Positions 14,813 through 24,337 of a DNA stretch of 39,193 nt are shown here, one piece after another; the stretch's first letter is position 1; each line of letters begins with the position of its first letter. Origin of the DNA: Pirellulales bacterium (lineage in GTDB: Bacteria; Planctomycetota; Planctomycetia; Pirellulales; DATAWG01); NCBI GenBank assembly GCA_036267355.1, contig DATAWG010000021.1:1-39193 (forward strand), written 5' to 3'. The notes beneath the pieces are model-generated. The model was not told where the DNA came from and made no database searches. It saw only the letters and a program-made list of their open reading frames with translations. Both the position numbers and the translations under genes were made by a program.

Positions 14813-15964
14813 TCAGTTCTTTGCTGCTTCGGCCGCCTTTTCTTTGGCGGCCTTTTTGAGCGTGTCGGAGACGAGCACTCCCTGGCTGTAGTATTGATCG
14901 CGGATCAACTTGCCGTTGGGGTCGAGTTCGGCCCAACGGCCGTTGCGAGCCCCCTTCGAATAGCAGTTGAGCGCCCATTGCTTGCCGTCGTCGTAGTAGA
15001 ACCACACGGGGCCATCGAGCTGATCGTCTTTGTACGTTCCTTTGCTTTTCACCTGGCCATTCTCGTACCACTCGGCCCAGGGGCCTTGGCGGAGGCCGTC
15101 GCGCGCCATCGCCTCGACGTTCTTCTTCCCGCTCTTTTCGTAGAACGTGGCCTGCACTCCGTTGATCCGCCCGTGTTCGTAGTTGGAGATCATCGACACG
15201 ACCGGACGATCGGGTGAGTCGTACCATTGCGTCAGCGTTCCTTGAATTTCGCCATCGAGATAGGTCGCTTCGCTGCGCTTGACGCCATCGTCGTACCACT
15301 GCGTCACCGTGCCTTCGAGCATGCCATTGTGGTAGCGCGACTGAAGTTGCGGCTGGCCATTGGGAAACCACTGCCGCACCTGGCCGTTTTTTTGGCCGGC
15401 ATGATATTCGATTTCCGAAGCAAGTCGGCCGTTTTCATGCCACGTTCGCTGCAAGCCCTCTTCCTGCCCGTGAAGATAATTCGTGACGGCTAATGGCTTG
15501 CCGTCGGAATTCCAAATCCGCACCTTTCCGTTGAGTTCGTCGGCGACGTAATCGGCTTCGAGGGTTTTCGTGCCTTGGGCACCCCATTCGATTTTCTTGC
15601 CGTCGCGGTGGCCGGTCTTATAGTCGATTTGTTGAAGTTTATCGCCGCCGGGCAGGTAGTGTAGCTCGGTGCCGTTTTTTTCCCCCTTGCGATAAACGCC
15701 TTGGGCCCTGAGCTTGTGGCCGGAATACCATTCGTACCACGGGCCGTCGAGTTGGTCGTCGGCGTAGTGGTATTTCGAGGATTCGCTGCCGTCGGAGTAG
15801 TAGTGGATCTCCCATCCGTCGCGGATTTGATTGCCGTGGCCGTCGTCCCGCACTTCGCGGCGCATGCGAAGCGTTCCGCTTTCATCGCGCTGCTCGACCG
15901 CTTTGGAATCGCCAAACGCCAACCCGACCAACGCCACCGACAGCAGTTGCAGGATCCAATGCAT
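14813..15964 (-). CDS. Secreted MORN/YwqK-type repeat protein
   Basis: A 383-aa protein built almost wholly of about 23-residue MORN-type repeats with the core [WY]Y..G....Y..G..[DN]G....W. Examples are GWEIHYYSDGSESSKYHYAD, GPWYEWYSGHKLRAQGVYRK and GPWAEWYENGQVKSKGTYKD. A signal peptide is likely at residues 1-18 (MHWILQLLSVALVGLAFG). The tail is Lys/Ala-rich (KKAAKEKAAEAAKN). YwqK-type names refer to a Bacillus antitoxin, but no toxin partner is here, so that role is not claimed. Such beta-hairpin stacks usually mediate binding to proteins or lipids. The start ATG at 15964 is favoured because it opens directly into a signal peptide; a longer frame to 16390 lacks support. Confidence 0.85.
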   Translation of the reverse strand: MHWILQLLSVALVGLAFGDSKAVEQRDESGTLRMRREVRDDGHGNQIRDGWEIHYYSDGSESSKYHYADDQLDGPWYEWYSGHKLRAQGVYRKGEKNGTELHYLPGGDKLQQIDYKTGHRDGKKIEWGAQGTKTLEADYVADELNGKVRIWNSDGKPLAVTNYLHGQEEGLQRTWHENGRLASEIEYHAGQKNGQVRQWFPNGQPQLQSRYHNGMLEGTVTQWYDDGVKRSEATYLDGEIQGTLTQWYDSPDRPVVSMISNYEHGRINGVQATFYEKSGKKNVEAMARDGLRQGPWAEWYENGQVKSKGTYKDDQLDGPVWFYYDDGKQWALNCYSKGARNGRWAELDPNGKLIRDQYYSQGVLVSDTLKKAAKEKAAEAAKN

Positions 15965-16311
15965 GAATGCACGCGACTCGAGGAGGGTTCGGCAGAGATG
16001 AGAAAGAGGCGACGAAAACGCCGCTCCCTTCCATGATAAACCGACAATCGCCATTCGGGAAGGAAATGACGCGGCGAAACGGGCGATTGTGCGGGTTGAG
16101 ACCGCCGGAAAGTCGAGAAAGTTGGTGCGGATGGCAGCAGCGGAAAGATTTGGCCGATGCGGCGAAGCGGCAGGACAGGAGCGTGGTTGAGGATTGCCGG
16201 CTTTTCTCCAGGGAAGGCCGGGAACACGGGACGCGAGTGGGCGGCGAGGCGGTGGGCCCTTCCCTGAGCTTCGCGATGGGCAAATATGGCGGCGGCTATT
16301 CCGCGAGTCAC
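15965..16311. other. Upstream region of the MORN gene
   Basis: About 350 bp without a supported gene, separating two minus-strand genes. Extended frames cross it in several directions without signal or family motifs. No repeat of the window-wide families was recognised here. Confidence 0.4.
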
Positions 16312-16941
16312 CTAGAAAACGCCCAGGACATGCGGCCACCAGCCTTCGGAATGGCATTGGGCAGCGGCCCGGGCAATCGCCGGCAGCCACATCCAGATGG
16401 CCATTCGCCGCAATTCATGCGCCAGCGAACTCACGTCGATGTGGATGTTTTCCGGAGTTTGAAACAACCGAAACCGCGGCCAGAGCATCGGCACAACTTG
16501 GCAATAGCGCTCGTATTGCATGCCGAACTTTTCACGCAATTTGCGCTCTTCGGCAGGAATCGCCAACGAAAAATAAACGGTCGCCGCCACGGCAAATCCA
16601 ACGAGACACGTCACGCTGCCGAGGAAGCAAGCCAGCGAAATGCAAAACAGCAGAGTGCCCAACTGCAGCGGATGACGGCAAATCGAATACGGGCCGCGAA
16701 CGGCAAGCTGAGGCGGGTTCCCCTCCATGCGGTAGAGCGCGGTCCACCATCGCATCGCCCCACCCAATACAAAAATCAACCAGCCGACCATATCGACTTT
16801 GAATTCATTCCAACTTCCCATCGATACCAGCGGGCTGGAAAACAACGTCAGCGCCAGCGACGCGACAACCAAACCCAAGCACAACCAGGGCTGAAGGCGG
16901 AAGCGCAATGGATGGTTACGCGAAATGTTGATTGTGGTCAT
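16312..16941 (-). CDS. ICMT/PEMT-like membrane methyltransferase
   Basis: A 209-aa multi-span membrane protein of the isoprenylcysteine carboxyl methyltransferase/phospholipid methyltransferase superfamily. The SAM-binding signature is RGPYSICRHPLQLG (82-95), followed by a hydrophobic helix and EER (131-133), then YERYCQVVPMLWPR (143-156). Four or more membrane helices are visible at about 18-38, 51-62, 96-128. Such proteins methylate small hydrophobic acceptors or lipids; the substrate here is unknown. It shares strand with neighbours on both sides but with large gaps, so it is probably transcribed alone. Confidence 0.85.
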   Translation of the reverse strand: MTTINISRNHPLRFRLQPWLCLGLVVASLALTLFSSPLVSMGSWNEFKVDMVGWLIFVLGGAMRWWTALYRMEGNPPQLAVRGPYSICRHPLQLGTLLFCISLACFLGSVTCLVGFAVAATVYFSLAIPAEERKLREKFGMQYERYCQVVPMLWPRFRLFQTPENIHIDVSSLAHELRRMAIWMWLPAIARAAAQCHSEGWWPHVLGVF

Positions 16942-17041
16942 GCGAGGCAGGAGTCTCGGGGTCTGGGATCAAGGGCCAAAAAACAGTGGAAGTAAGAGTT
17001 GCGGAGCCAGAGCCGCGAAACAGGGGAACAGCGGTCGTGGT

Positions 17042-18811
17042 TCAGGGTACAAGCGTTAGCTTCATACGGTCGTCTCTGTCTGCCGGCCCCTGGTCCCTGG
17101 CCCCTGAATCTACCTCATACAGGGTGTAGTGCCGCGATCGTTGAAGCCAATTGAAATAGTTGTAGTTTTCCACCCACTGCGGATAACTGCGATACACAGG
17201 TTCCGCTTGCGGCACGATCAGGTCTTGCTCCGGCGTCTTCCGCACCCGGTCAGTGATCAGCAAAAACTTTCGCGGGCCGACACGCATCAGCGCCGCCAGT
17301 TCGTCGTAGCCATCCAAACGTTTGAGTTGAAAACCTGGCGGGCGGTAAAAAAACATGTCGACGCCGACATTCGAATATAGGCTTTTGGAGCTTTTTCCCA
17401 GAATGTAGGCGTAGCAATTCTTGGAATAATGATCGTAGATGATCTTCTGCAACAAGACGCTCGGCTGCCGCGTCGAGAACCCCATTGCCGCCAGTGCGAC
17501 GACGTTCGATGCATACAGGGCCGTGGCCCATCGCGATCGCCGCCGTCGCCAAAGCCACGCCAGCCCTTGGGCGTATCGCCGCCCGCCGAGCCGCGGCTCC
17601 GGCGCAAGGCCGACGACGATCGCCATCGCGCCCACTTGGGCTATCGGGAACAAGAACCTGACTTCCTTGTGCGCCACCACACTGTGGGCCAGGAAAAATG
17701 CAAACGTCGCCCAGGAAAGAATATGCCCCGGATACCGCCACCATGTGGCAATCATCGCCACCGTCCACAGGAGCGTCGTCGCCACCATCGGGCCGCTATT
17801 CACGCCCACCAAGTACCACCACGCCGGACTTGTTCCAAATCGATTCGCGATGCCCAGCAGGATGTTCGTGCGGAAGTAGTTCCACGGGGCGATGACAAAA
17901 TGGCTGTATCCCCAACAATCCGTGGCCGTGCCCGCTGCGATGGCCAGGAACACGCCGCACGATAGCAGTGCCAGTGTTCGGATTTTTCGCCCCCGGTTTT
18001 CACCGGAAAAACAACACAGCCAGCCGCACACGCCCATCACCGCAAACGCAATCTGATAGCGGCATTCAAACGCCAAGCCGAAACAAATTCCCGAAGCGAG
18101 CGCCACAATCGGCGGCACTTCGCCGGGTGCCACTGCCGGTTCGTCCAGCCGTGATCGCACCGCGGACTCGCTCACCGTCGGACAAGTCGCTGGCACCCGG
18201 AAGATGCGGCGGATCGCACCGCTAATGCTCGCTCCAGCCGCGGGCATGCCGGAGCCAAGCCTTAATGCTGGCAATGACGAGCCCAACACCAACGTTGCAA
18301 AGCCAAGCGAAAAAAAATTGCCCGACATCGCTTCCGACGAAGTGCGGCCCGCCAGATATGGCAAGATGAATAATCCCGCCAGCACGATCACCATCGGCCG
18401 CCGGCGACGATCGTCCGGGCAAAACACGTTGGCCGTGAGCATCAGCGACACGATGGCGGCCCAGGCGCATAGCCCGCTCAGCGCTCGAAACACTTCGGCC
18501 AGCGTGAAGGGGTTGTCGATGCCAAGCTGTTCCAGGCCGCGAGCGGCGACATAGTACATTGCCGGCTGAAGCCAGGGACGCATTTCGGCCCGATATTCCC
18601 ACGCCAGGGCTTCGCGGGGAGTCTTGCCCAGCTTGTAGCTGACGAACTCGGTGACCTGATAGTATTCGTCGAACTGATAGAAGTCGTAGCTAAAGTGGCA
18701 AACAACGGCAATCAGCAGAAAGCTGACGACGCTCCACCGATTGACGAACCTCCGCCAACCGGGATCGGCATGCAGTCCGCTATTGAGCTGGAGATTTTGC
18801 CGGAGAGACAT
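17042..18811 (-). CDS. GT22-like (Alg/PIG-B type) mannosyltransferase
   Basis: A 589-aa polytopic membrane protein of the GT-C fold. The first luminal loop carries the catalytic-type acidic pair D48-E49 in FYQFDEYYQ (compare HPDE in family 22), then WEYRAEMRPWLQP. The hallmark HKEVRFLFP starts at H381. At least ten membrane segments can be counted. Family 22 enzymes use polyprenyl-phosphate sugars; a role in envelope glycan or glycolipid synthesis is inferred, and it is divergent from a sugar-nucleotide epimerase, which fits. The start is the ATG at 18811; longer frames run upstream into other sequence. The last about 22 residues after YTLYEV are encoded by GGGRCCA-type tandem repeats, so the natural C-terminus may have been altered. 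Confidence 0.85.
   Translation of the reverse strand: MSLRQNLQLNSGLHADPGWRRFVNRWSVVSFLLIAVVCHFSYDFYQFDEYYQVTEFVSYKLGKTPREALAWEYRAEMRPWLQPAMYYVAARGLEQLGIDNPFTLAEVFRALSGLCAWAAIVSLMLTANVFCPDDRRRRPMVIVLAGLFILPYLAGRTSSEAMSGNFFSLGFATLVLGSSLPALRLGSGMPAAGASISGAIRRIFRVPATCPTVSESAVRSRLDEPAVAPGEVPPIVALASGICFGLAFECRYQIAFAVMGVCGWLCCFSGENRGRKIRTLALLSCGVFLAIAAGTATDCWGYSHFVIAPWNYFRTNILLGIANRFGTSPAWWYLVGVNSGPMVATTLLWTVAMIATWWRYPGHILSWATFAFFLAHSVVAHKEVRFLFPIAQVGAMAIVVGLAPEPRLGGRRYAQGLAWLWRRRRSRWATALYASNVVALAAMGFSTRQPSVLLQKIIYDHYSKNCYAYILGKSSKSLYSNVGVDMFFYRPPGFQLKRLDGYDELAALMRVGPRKFLLITDRVRKTPEQDLIVPQAEPVYRSYPQWVENYNYFNWLQRSRHYTLYEVDSGARDQGPADRDDRMKLTLVP
17083..17106. repeat. GGGRCCA tandem repeat at the 3' end of a coding region
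   Basis: On the minus strand GGGGCCA-GGGACCA-GGGGCC is a 7-bp tandem repeat. It encodes part of the Ser/Gly/Asp-rich tail of the mannosyltransferase. Similar G-rich heptamers (GAGGGAC) occur at 12197-12220. Confidence 0.6.
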
Positions 18812-19188
18812 TGAGGACGACGGGCGAGTGGATACGGGCGACGGGACGAGTGCTCCCTCCATCACCGTTTGCCATATTGGATGACTGCGAATGGTGAGCG
18901 GCGGGGCCCTAGCCGCCGGTCGAATGCGGCGCAACAGCCGAATGACCGGCGGCTAGCGCCTTGCCGCTCACGAGACGTGGAGCCCGCCAAGTTTGCCGTG
19001 ATGGGCCACGAGGCGGCCGCGCGGTAAGGGGTGTGTACCGGCCCAAGCGGCATCGCGTCAAGAGAAGAATCCTCGCGACGAAAGCCGGAACACCGGGGAA
19101 GGCCGGAAGAATGTTGTCCAGGCAATCTTTCGAGCCCGAGCTTACAATGTCGGTCATCGCAGCAGCCTCTTTTTTCACAAGCGGTAGC
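18812..19188. other. Divergent promoter region of the glycosylation genes
   Basis: Between the minus-strand mannosyltransferase and plus-strand epimerase. It contains the large inverted repeat 18894-18971. A TACAAT at 19143-19148 could be a -10 box for the epimerase, 40 bp before the chosen ATG, though no well-spaced -35 was seen. No gene is supported. Confidence 0.45.
18894..18971. repeat. 28-bp inverted repeat (CTAGCCGCCGGTC family)
   Basis: Arms 18894-18921 and 18944-18971 match over 28 bp with 3 mismatches and share CTAGCCGCCGGTC. The loop is 22 bp. The GTGAGCGGC ends and the length resemble intergenic miniature elements common in planctomycete genomes (from memory). Confidence 0.75.
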
Positions 19189-20187
19189 ATGGCATCCGAC
19201 GGCAATTCGGTTTTGGTAACTGGCGGAGCCGGATTCATCGGGAGCCATCTCGTCGAGGCACTATTGGCGCGCGGCGACCGTGTCGTCGTGATCGACGACC
19301 TTTCAACCGGCGACTGGGCTAATCTGTCGGCGGTGGCCGATCATCCGCGCTTGCATTTCATTCGCGGAAGCGTGGCCAATGAAGCACTGCTTGGCGAAGT
19401 CCTTCCCGCCGTAGCCGAGGTGTATCATCTGGCGGCGGCGGTTGGAGTCGGATTGATCGCTAGCAATCCGATTCAAACGATCGAAACGAATATCGCGCCG
19501 ACCGAGCGGCTGCTGGCCGGATTGCGGCGAATGCATGCGAGCGGCAAACCCGTGCGGATGTTTCTCGCCAGCTCGAGCGAAGTGTATGGCAAGAATCCGA
19601 AGCCGGCCTGGGATGAGAACGACGATTTGGTATTCGGACCCACGACGAGGGCCCGCTGGTCGTATGGCGTTTCGAAAGCGATCGACGAATTTCTCGTGCT
19701 CGCCTGTTGGCGGCAGGATCGGCTGCCCGTGGTGGTTGGCCGACTGTTCAATGTCGTCGGTCCGCGGCAATCGGGGCGGTGGGGAATGGTGTTGCCGCGG
19801 CTGGTGTCGGCCGCCCTGGCCGGGCGATCACCGATCGTTCACGACGACGGGCGGCAGCAGCGCTGTTTTGCCCACGTGGCGGATGTCGTGCGGGCAATCC
19901 TTGCCCTCGTCGCATCGCCGGCGGCGACCGGCAGTGTGTTCAATATCGGAGGCGATCAGCCGGTTAGCATTCGCGAGCTAGCGGAACGGGTGATCGCGGC
20001 GGTCGATCCGAAGCTGGAAATTGAATATCAAAGCTATGCGGCTGCATATTCGGAGGATTTCGAGGACGTGCGTCGCCGCGTGCCCGACCTGAGCCGATTG
20101 CGGCGAACGATCGACTTCGAGCTTCGCCACGATCTCGCCGACATCATCCGCGAAGTGGTGGCGTGGCAGCGCGAGCGGATGGGCTGA
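19189..20187 (+). CDS. NAD-dependent sugar-nucleotide epimerase/dehydratase/decarboxylase
   Basis: A 332-aa extended short-chain dehydrogenase acting on nucleotide sugars. The Rossmann motif is TGGAGFIGSHL (11-21), D36/D37 follow the second strand, and the catalytic set is S129 in LASSSEVYG with Y159-x3-K163 in WSYGVSKAIDE. LAAAVGVGLIASNPIQTIET and GRLFNVVGPRQSGRWGMVLP resemble UDP-glucuronate decarboxylase or GDP/UDP-sugar epimerase families. The precise substrate is not decided. It is divergent from a GT22-like mannosyltransferase, suggesting a shared role in surface glycan synthesis. Start: the ATG at 19189 puts the Rossmann strand 7 residues in, as is usual; earlier ATGs at 19111 and 19147 add unneeded residues and overlap a possible -10 box. 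Confidence 0.88.
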   Translation: MASDGNSVLVTGGAGFIGSHLVEALLARGDRVVVIDDLSTGDWANLSAVADHPRLHFIRGSVANEALLGEVLPAVAEVYHLAAAVGVGLIASNPIQTIETNIAPTERLLAGLRRMHASGKPVRMFLASSSEVYGKNPKPAWDENDDLVFGPTTRARWSYGVSKAIDEFLVLACWRQDRLPVVVGRLFNVVGPRQSGRWGMVLPRLVSAALAGRSPIVHDDGRQQRCFAHVADVVRAILALVASPAATGSVFNIGGDQPVSIRELAERVIAAVDPKLEIEYQSYAAAYSEDFEDVRRRVPDLSRLRRTIDFELRHDLADIIREVVAWQRERMG

Positions 20188-20237
20188 TCGGGTGTGGCTC
20201 TGTGCGGGCCGCGTCGACCGCGGCAAGCGGGTTCGCT

Positions 20238-21650
20238 CTACCGCGCGTCGGCCTTGCTGACATCGAGGCAAACCAAGTGTCCGGCCGTGTTGCGGCAATA
20301 AATTCGGCCATCGGCGAGGGCCGGCATTGTCCAGCATTTGCCGTCGAGCACCTGGGCACTAGCCAGAAGTCGATATGCTTTCGGATCGGCCGCGACGACG
20401 CCGAGCCGCCCCGCATCGCTGAGCACGATCAGCCGTGCGCCAGCCTGCTTGTCGCCGGCCAGCAATAGCGAGCCGAGCCCCCAGCCGCGTTCTTTCCAAA
20501 GCACCTTGCCTGCGTCGAAATCGAAGGCTATCAGCTTGCATTGCGAGGGGGCGCTATTCGCGCCGTCGATGCCGTAAAGCACGTCGTGCCACAGCACGCT
20601 GGTGCAGAGCTGATTCGACATCGCCTTGTTTCGATAGCGCGCGACGAGCTTGCCATCTTTGAAATCGAACAGCGCGCAACCGGCGCGGAAGCCGGAAATG
20701 AAGATCGACGTCTGGCCGTCTTTTTGCCGGACGATAGGCGAAACGGCGGTGGTGACATATTCGGTCTCCCACTTCACATGATCGACTTCCGAGCCGTCGC
20801 CGGCGCGCACCACCAGCAGCGCATCGTTGTTGAGCACGGCGACATACGATTGCCCACCGACGCTGAAAATCGTCGGCGTTCCGTAGCCGGGCCGATACTT
20901 GCCCGTTTTCCAGACCACCGCGCCGGTGAGTTTATCAAGTGCGACGGTGCGGCCGGCGTCGACGATCAGAAGATTGCCCAGCACGCGTGGTGAGCCGGAA
21001 AATCCCCATTCGGGCATCGGCACATCCAAGAGCGATTGCAATTCCTGCTCCCAGACTGCTCTTCCCTGGCGCGCGGTGTCGAAGCAGAAGAGTTGGCCTT
21101 CCTTGCTGATGGTGTAAACGCGATCGCCGTCGACCGTCGGCGTCGCGCCGGGGCCGCCTTCGTTCAAATCGGCCACTTGCTTGCACCGGTAATCGCATCG
21201 CCAAATGTGCCGCCCCGTGGCGGCGTCGAAACACCACACGGTGTCGAGCGTCAACTGCCCGGCCTTTTCCTTCTCGGGCGAGTTCGGCTCATGGCCGAGC
21301 GTGTAGAGCCTGCCGGCGACGATGGCACAAGAGCTGAAGCCGGTGCCGACCTCGGCCGACCAAAGTTGTTTGGGACCCGTGGCAGGCCAATCGCTGGTCC
21401 AATCGGTTTCGGACGAAATACCGGTTCCCTCTGGACCGCGCCACATCGGCCAATCGTGATCGGGCTTGGGCGCGATGGCGACCGACGATTCGGCATGCCC
21501 GGCCTTGGACGATGCGGCCGGCCGAACGGTTGTCGCGCTTGCCGGATCGGGCGACGCCGGTTCGGCGGCCGCGGAGAAACAGCCGGCGCTGCAGAGCCAC
21601 GCTGCAATCGCGACAATCGTCAATTTGCAACCGGCCCGATTCATGGGCAT
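20238..21650 (-). CDS. Secreted PQQ-fold beta-propeller protein
   Basis: A 470-aa exported protein of the PQQ-binding-like (quinoprotein-type) propeller family. The signal peptide is residues 1 to about 28 (hydrophobic LTIVAIAAWLCSAGC, cleavage near AAA-EP). The typical start of the planctomycete version, DWPMWRGPEGTGIS, is at about 69-82. Blades follow with W-x-x-D/G repeats: GRHIWRCDYR, GRAVWEQELQ, GAVVWKTGKY, GKVLWKERGW. No Ca/PQQ catalytic dehydrogenase motif was recognised, so an outer-surface binding or scaffold role is more likely than an enzyme. The ATG at 21650 has GGAG 8 nt upstream. The last 8 residues close the final blade. Confidence 0.88.
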   Translation of the reverse strand: MPMNRAGCKLTIVAIAAWLCSAGCFSAAAEPASPDPASATTVRPAASSKAGHAESSVAIAPKPDHDWPMWRGPEGTGISSETDWTSDWPATGPKQLWSAEVGTGFSSCAIVAGRLYTLGHEPNSPEKEKAGQLTLDTVWCFDAATGRHIWRCDYRCKQVADLNEGGPGATPTVDGDRVYTISKEGQLFCFDTARQGRAVWEQELQSLLDVPMPEWGFSGSPRVLGNLLIVDAGRTVALDKLTGAVVWKTGKYRPGYGTPTIFSVGGQSYVAVLNNDALLVVRAGDGSEVDHVKWETEYVTTAVSPIVRQKDGQTSIFISGFRAGCALFDFKDGKLVARYRNKAMSNQLCTSVLWHDVLYGIDGANSAPSQCKLIAFDFDAGKVLWKERGWGLGSLLLAGDKQAGARLIVLSDAGRLGVVAADPKAYRLLASAQVLDGKCWTMPALADGRIYCRNTAGHLVCLDVSKADAR

Positions 21651-21931
21651 CGAAAGGTCTCCGAGAAAGTGGCAGAAAGAGGATCGCGTGTGCCCGGCGA
21701 TTGAAATCGCTTCTTGAACTTCCGCTTGCACCACGGCGTATTATTATCCTGAAAGGTGTGGTTCGGCACCAGTCGACAACCGCTGGCGAATTCGTGAGAA
21801 TTCAGCGGAAGCCGGACCGGCGGAGCGCGATTTGGCCTGCAACGTTTGTCGCCTGCGCTACGCACCGAACGGGGCGGGCGGCACACGGAGTATGCCTGCT
21901 ACAATCATCACCGACATTCGAAGAGGCAATC
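21651..21931. other. Divergent region between propeller and peptidase genes
   Basis: It contains the right-hand half of a GTAGCAGGCACACTCCG-family element (21880-21902) with no left partner. An AT-rich TATTATTAT (21739-21747) may belong to a promoter. No gene is supported. Confidence 0.45.
21880..21902. repeat. Half copy of the GTAGCAGGCACACTCCG-family element
   Basis: GGCACACGGAGTATGCCTGC with TAC following matches the right arm of the 33947-34033 element with one change. The sequence just left of it (21829-21879) still resembles the element's central region, but the left arm is absent. Confidence 0.65.
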
Positions 21932-24175
21932 ATGAATGGGCCATCGCTTGGTAAAGCGGAATTCGTGCGGGCTGGGGCGCTCCGGAGCATTGCCGCTTGC
22001 GGGGCGTTTGTTGTGTTGGCGGCGACGTTCGCGGTTGCGGCCGAGCCGCCCGTCAAGCCAAGCGAATCGGGTGCACAGGTTCCTCCCGTTGCTCCGCCGA
22101 GCACAACCCCGCTGATCGAGTACAAAAGCAGCTTGCCCCCCGCGGCCACGGTCGCCGGGCACGAGACCGGGCTCATTCCGCGCGAAGTGTTGTTCGGCAA
22201 TCCCGACAAAGCCATGGCCCGCATGAGCCACGATGGCAAATGGCTGAGCTACTTGGCCCCGGTTGCCGGAGTGCTGAATGTGTGGGTCGCCCCGATCGAC
22301 AATCCGGCCGCGGCGAAGGCCGTGACGAAGGAAAAAGACCGGCCCATCGACGGCTATTTCTGGGCCTACACGAATCGGCACATCCTGTACACGCAAGACG
22401 TCAAAGGCGACGAGAATTTTCACGTCTGGTGCGTCGATCTCGACTCGGGCGACATCAAGGATCTCACGCCACGCGGGCCGGAGCAAAAGGTGCGGGCCGA
22501 AATCGAGGCCGTCAGCTACTTGTTTCCCAAAGAAATTCTCGTCGGCCTGAACGATCGCGATCCTGAATATCACGACATCTGGCGATTGAATATCGAAACC
22601 GGCGCCAAAACGCTCGTGCAAAAAAACACGGAATTCGAAGGCTTCGATATCGACGACAATTACCACATCCGCTTCGCGTCGAAATACACTCCCGACGGCG
22701 GACGGGAGTTGCTCAAGCCCGACGGCAAAGACGGCTGGACCGATTTCTTGAAGATTCCGCAAGCCGACACGCTCACGACCGGTATCGAAGGCTTCGATAA
22801 ATCCGGCGATGTCGCCTATTTGATCGACAGCCGCAATCGCGACACCGGCGCGCTGGCGACGCTGAATCTGAAGACGGGCGAGGAAAAGATCGTCGCCGAA
22901 GACCCGCGCTGCGACGCCGGCGGAATCATGCTCGAGCCCACGGAGCGCACGCTGCAAGCCGTCTCGTTCACCTACGAGCGAATTCACTGGGACTTTTTCG
23001 ATCCGGCCGTGAAGTCCGATTTCAAATACCTGAAAACCGTGGCTGATGGCGATGTGACCGTCGTGGCCCGCACGCTCGACGACAAGCAATGGATCGTCGC
23101 ATTTTTGATGGACGACGGTCCGGTGCGCTACTACCACTTCGATCGGCCGGCGCACAAGGCCCGATTTCTGTTTACCAATCGCAAGGATTTGGAAGATTGG
23201 AAACTGCAGAAAATGCATCCGGAGATCATCAATTCTCGCGACGGCTTGAATCTGGTCAGTTATCTGACGCTGCCGCCCGCGGCGCTCTCTGGCGGCAAGG
23301 GACCTTCACCCGATCGGCCGGTTAAGCCCGTGCCGATGGTGATCGACGTGCATGGCGGACCGTGGGGGGTTCGCGATGAATGGGGGCTCGATCCGGATGC
23401 CCAGTTGTGGGCCAATCGCGGCTATGCCGTGCTGCAGGTCAACTATCGCACCTCGACCGGCTTCGGGAAGAAATTCGTCAACGCGGGTGAAAAACAATGG
23501 GCCGCCAAGATGCACGACGACATTCTCGACGCGGCCGATTGGGCCGTCGCGCAGAAAATCGCCGACCCGAAAAAAATCGCCATCATGGGCGGCAGCTACG
23601 GCGGCTATGAAACGCTGGTCGGTCTGACGTTTTCGCCCGATCGCTTCGCCTGCGGCGTCGATATTGTCGGCCCGTCGAATCTGATGACGTTGCTGAAATC
23701 GATTCCGCCCTATTGGGGCCCGGCGCTGCAGATGTTCAAAGACCGCGTGGGCGATCCAGGCACCGAGGCAGGGCGAAAGCTGCTCACCGAGCGTTCGCCG
23801 CTGACGTTTGTCGATCGAATCGAACGGCCGCTACTGATTGGCCAAGGCGCGCACGACCCGCGCGTCAAACAGGCCGAGGCGGATCAAATCGTGCATGCCA
23901 TGCAGGAAAAGCACATTCCGGTCACGTATGTGTTGTTTCCGGATGAAGGGCACGGCTTTCATCGGCCGGAAAACAACATCGCCTTTACAGCCGTGACCGA
24001 GGCCTTCTTGGCCCGCAACCTCGGCGGCCGCTACCAAGCAATCGGCGACGCCTTCAAAGGCTCGACAATCACCGTGCCGACCGGAGCAGCGCAAGTGCCG
24101 GGCCTCGAGGCCGCGATGGCGAAGCAGAAAGAGATGTCGCCGGCGGAGCCGCCGCCAACGACCGCAAAGAAGTGA
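21932..24175 (+). CDS. Secreted S9-family prolyl-oligopeptidase-type peptidase
   Basis: A 747-aa exported serine peptidase. A signal peptide lies at about residues 10-35 ([20 protein letters not shown]). Residues 75-430 form a beta-propeller with repeated blades ([34 protein letters not shown]). The C-terminal alpha/beta-hydrolase domain has oxyanion motif [14 protein letters not shown], nucleophile S555 in [13 protein letters not shown]642 in GQGAHDPRV and H674 in [11 protein letters not shown]. All three catalytic residues are present, so it should be active on small peptides. The ATG at 21932 has GAGG 8 nt upstream; a long frame from 21512 crosses the divergent gene and is not used. Divergent from the propeller protein, so it may be coordinated with it. 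Confidence 0.92.
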   Translation: MNGPSLGKAEFVRAGALRSIAACGAFVVLAATFAVAAEPPVKPSESGAQVPPVAPPSTTPLIEYKSSLPPAATVAGHETGLIPREVLFGNPDKAMARMSHDGKWLSYLAPVAGVLNVWVAPIDNPAAAKAVTKEKDRPIDGYFWAYTNRHILYTQDVKGDENFHVWCVDLDSGDIKDLTPRGPEQKVRAEIEAVSYLFPKEILVGLNDRDPEYHDIWRLNIETGAKTLVQKNTEFEGFDIDDNYHIRFASKYTPDGGRELLKPDGKDGWTDFLKIPQADTLTTGIEGFDKSGDVAYLIDSRNRDTGALATLNLKTGEEKIVAEDPRCDAGGIMLEPTERTLQAVSFTYERIHWDFFDPAVKSDFKYLKTVADGDVTVVARTLDDKQWIVAFLMDDGPVRYYHFDRPAHKARFLFTNRKDLEDWKLQKMHPEIINSRDGLNLVSYLTLPPAALSGGKGPSPDRPVKPVPMVIDVHGGPWGVRDEWGLDPDAQLWANRGYAVLQVNYRTSTGFGKKFVNAGEKQWAAKMHDDILDAADWAVAQKIADPKKIAIMGGSYGGYETLVGLTFSPDRFACGVDIVGPSNLMTLLKSIPPYWGPALQMFKDRVGDPGTEAGRKLLTERSPLTFVDRIERPLLIGQGAHDPRVKQAEADQIVHAMQEKHIPVTYVLFPDEGHGFHRPENNIAFTAVTEAFLARNLGGRYQAIGDAFKGSTITVPTGAAQVPGLEAAMAKQKEMSPAEPPPTTAKK

Positions 24176-24337
24176 TCCAATGATGGGTGCCATGCCCGCG
24201 GCTTTGCGCGATTTGCGGCAAGAGCCCGCCGCGCTAGCAAGGAAATCGGGCTGTTACTCCCTTGCCAGCGCTGCGGACTCCCGGTTTTTGACGGCGACGC
24301 GCGAAACCGCAAGCGTGGCGCTGGGCAAAACGCGGGG
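24176..24337. other. Gap between convergent peptidase and PrpD-like genes
   Basis: It has a single GACGCGCGAAACCGCAAGCG arm near 24296-24315 and an imperfect C-rich hairpin around 24195-24285. No gene and no classic U-tailed terminator was seen. Confidence 0.45.

Noticed and set aside
14813-16390. YwqK-family antitoxin role for the MORN-type protein
   Set aside because: The repeat resembles the family but there is no toxin partner, and a signal peptide points to export.
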